Positions 42,922 through 43,021 of a stretch of DNA of 43,021 bases are shown here, piece by piece. The notes under the pieces are model-generated. The model was not told the DNA's origin, did no database searches, and was given only the letters and a program-made list of their open reading frames with translations. The DNA is from an uncultured Lachnospiraceae bacterium (GTDB taxonomy: Bacteria > Bacillota > Clostridia > Lachnospirales > Lachnospiraceae). Each line of letters opens with the position of its first letter. Within the stretch, counting starts at the first letter, position 1. The position numbers were made by a program, and so were the translations under genes. The DNA is taken from assembly GCA_902796595.1 (NCBI GenBank), contig CADBPM010000013.1:1-43021 (forward strand). The letters run 5' to 3'.

Positions 42922-42950
42922 TTGACAAGTCTTTTTGAGAGGCTTATCAT
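42922..42950 (+). promoter_or_regulatory. Promoter of the second tRNA cluster
   Basis: TTGACA (42922-42927), 17-bp spacer, TATCAT (42945-42950), about 30 nt upstream of the tRNA-Pro gene. Confidence 0.8.
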
Positions 42951-42980
42951 TGTAGACAGCCGTGCTCTTTATACGGCTCG

Positions 42981-43021
42981 CGGGGTGTGGCTCAGTTTGG
43001 TAGAGCGCTGCGTTCGGGACG
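42981..43021 (+). tRNA. tRNA-Pro (CGG), cut by the window end
   Basis: The 5' acceptor strand CGGGGTG, D arm GCTC/GAGC and anticodon loop TTCGGGA (anticodon CGG) are visible. The 3' half lies beyond the window. Confidence 0.88.

Overview
The window looks like chromosomal core DNA from a strictly anaerobic, AT-rich Gram-positive of the Lachnospiraceae type (Butyrivibrio/Roseburia-like). This is inferred from protein style and gene content: DUF6171 and DUF6472 proteins, a rubrerythrin with a PerR-box-like site, ThrE, class II GalT, a xxxLxxG/MMPL pair, cytoplasmic GH51/GH43/GH27 enzymes, consensus sigma-A promoters and AGGAGG-type ribosome binding sites. TGA is used as an ordinary stop. I see no prophage, integrase, transposase or CRISPR array.

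Layout: 1-310 holds a tRNA cluster (fMet, Phe, Lys). 503-1876 (-) encodes a ThrE-type amino-acid exporter. 2179-6580 is an apparent asnB-patatin-galT operon behind a consensus promoter. 6757-7386 encodes a SprA-related putative metalloprotease. 7492-8419 is a roughly 0.9-kb promoter-to-terminator unit with no credible protein gene. It carries about six degenerate modules spaced about 70 nt and is the best candidate here for something undescribed: a large structured RNA. 8486-9373 encodes a membrane-anchored SGNH hydrolase. 9423-16137 is an arabinan/arabinose utilisation locus: a divergent ArsR-like regulator, GH51 arabinofuranosidase, DUF6171 protein, GH43, FGGY kinase and araD. 16222-16998 is rubrerythrin with a PerR-box-like operator. 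17041-17981 has a small membrane protein and a secreted protein whose signal peptide is broken by an in-frame TGA.

18378-21106 is a metal-resistance locus (divergent ArsR/SmtB repressor, separate HMA-domain protein, P1B-type Zn/Cd ATPase). 21186-24508 holds a tiny basic ORF, CIRCE-controlled ftsH, a PrsW-family protease and a DUF6472 protein. 24581-27669 has a GH27 alpha-galactosidase, an unrecognised protein and a sirtuin. 27722-30276 has an acylphosphatase (-) and, divergently, an acidic membrane protein with a duplicated FliM-like motif plus a DEDD exonuclease. 30282-35418 has a D-Ala-D-Ala carboxypeptidase (-), trmB, a ThyX-reminiscent protein and transketolase. 35467-37448 is a TGS-less thrS. 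37464-42836 is a TetR-MMPL-heptad-repeat protein locus with two matching operator palindromes. The window ends in a partial tRNA-Pro.

Functionally, the arabinan locus yields arabinose and L-ribulose-5-P, and AraD turns the latter into D-xylulose-5-P for the transketolase. GH27 plus GalT suggest galactoside use. No sugar transporter and no arabinose isomerase lie in the window. All identifications are by reading motifs and family resemblance; no database search was run.
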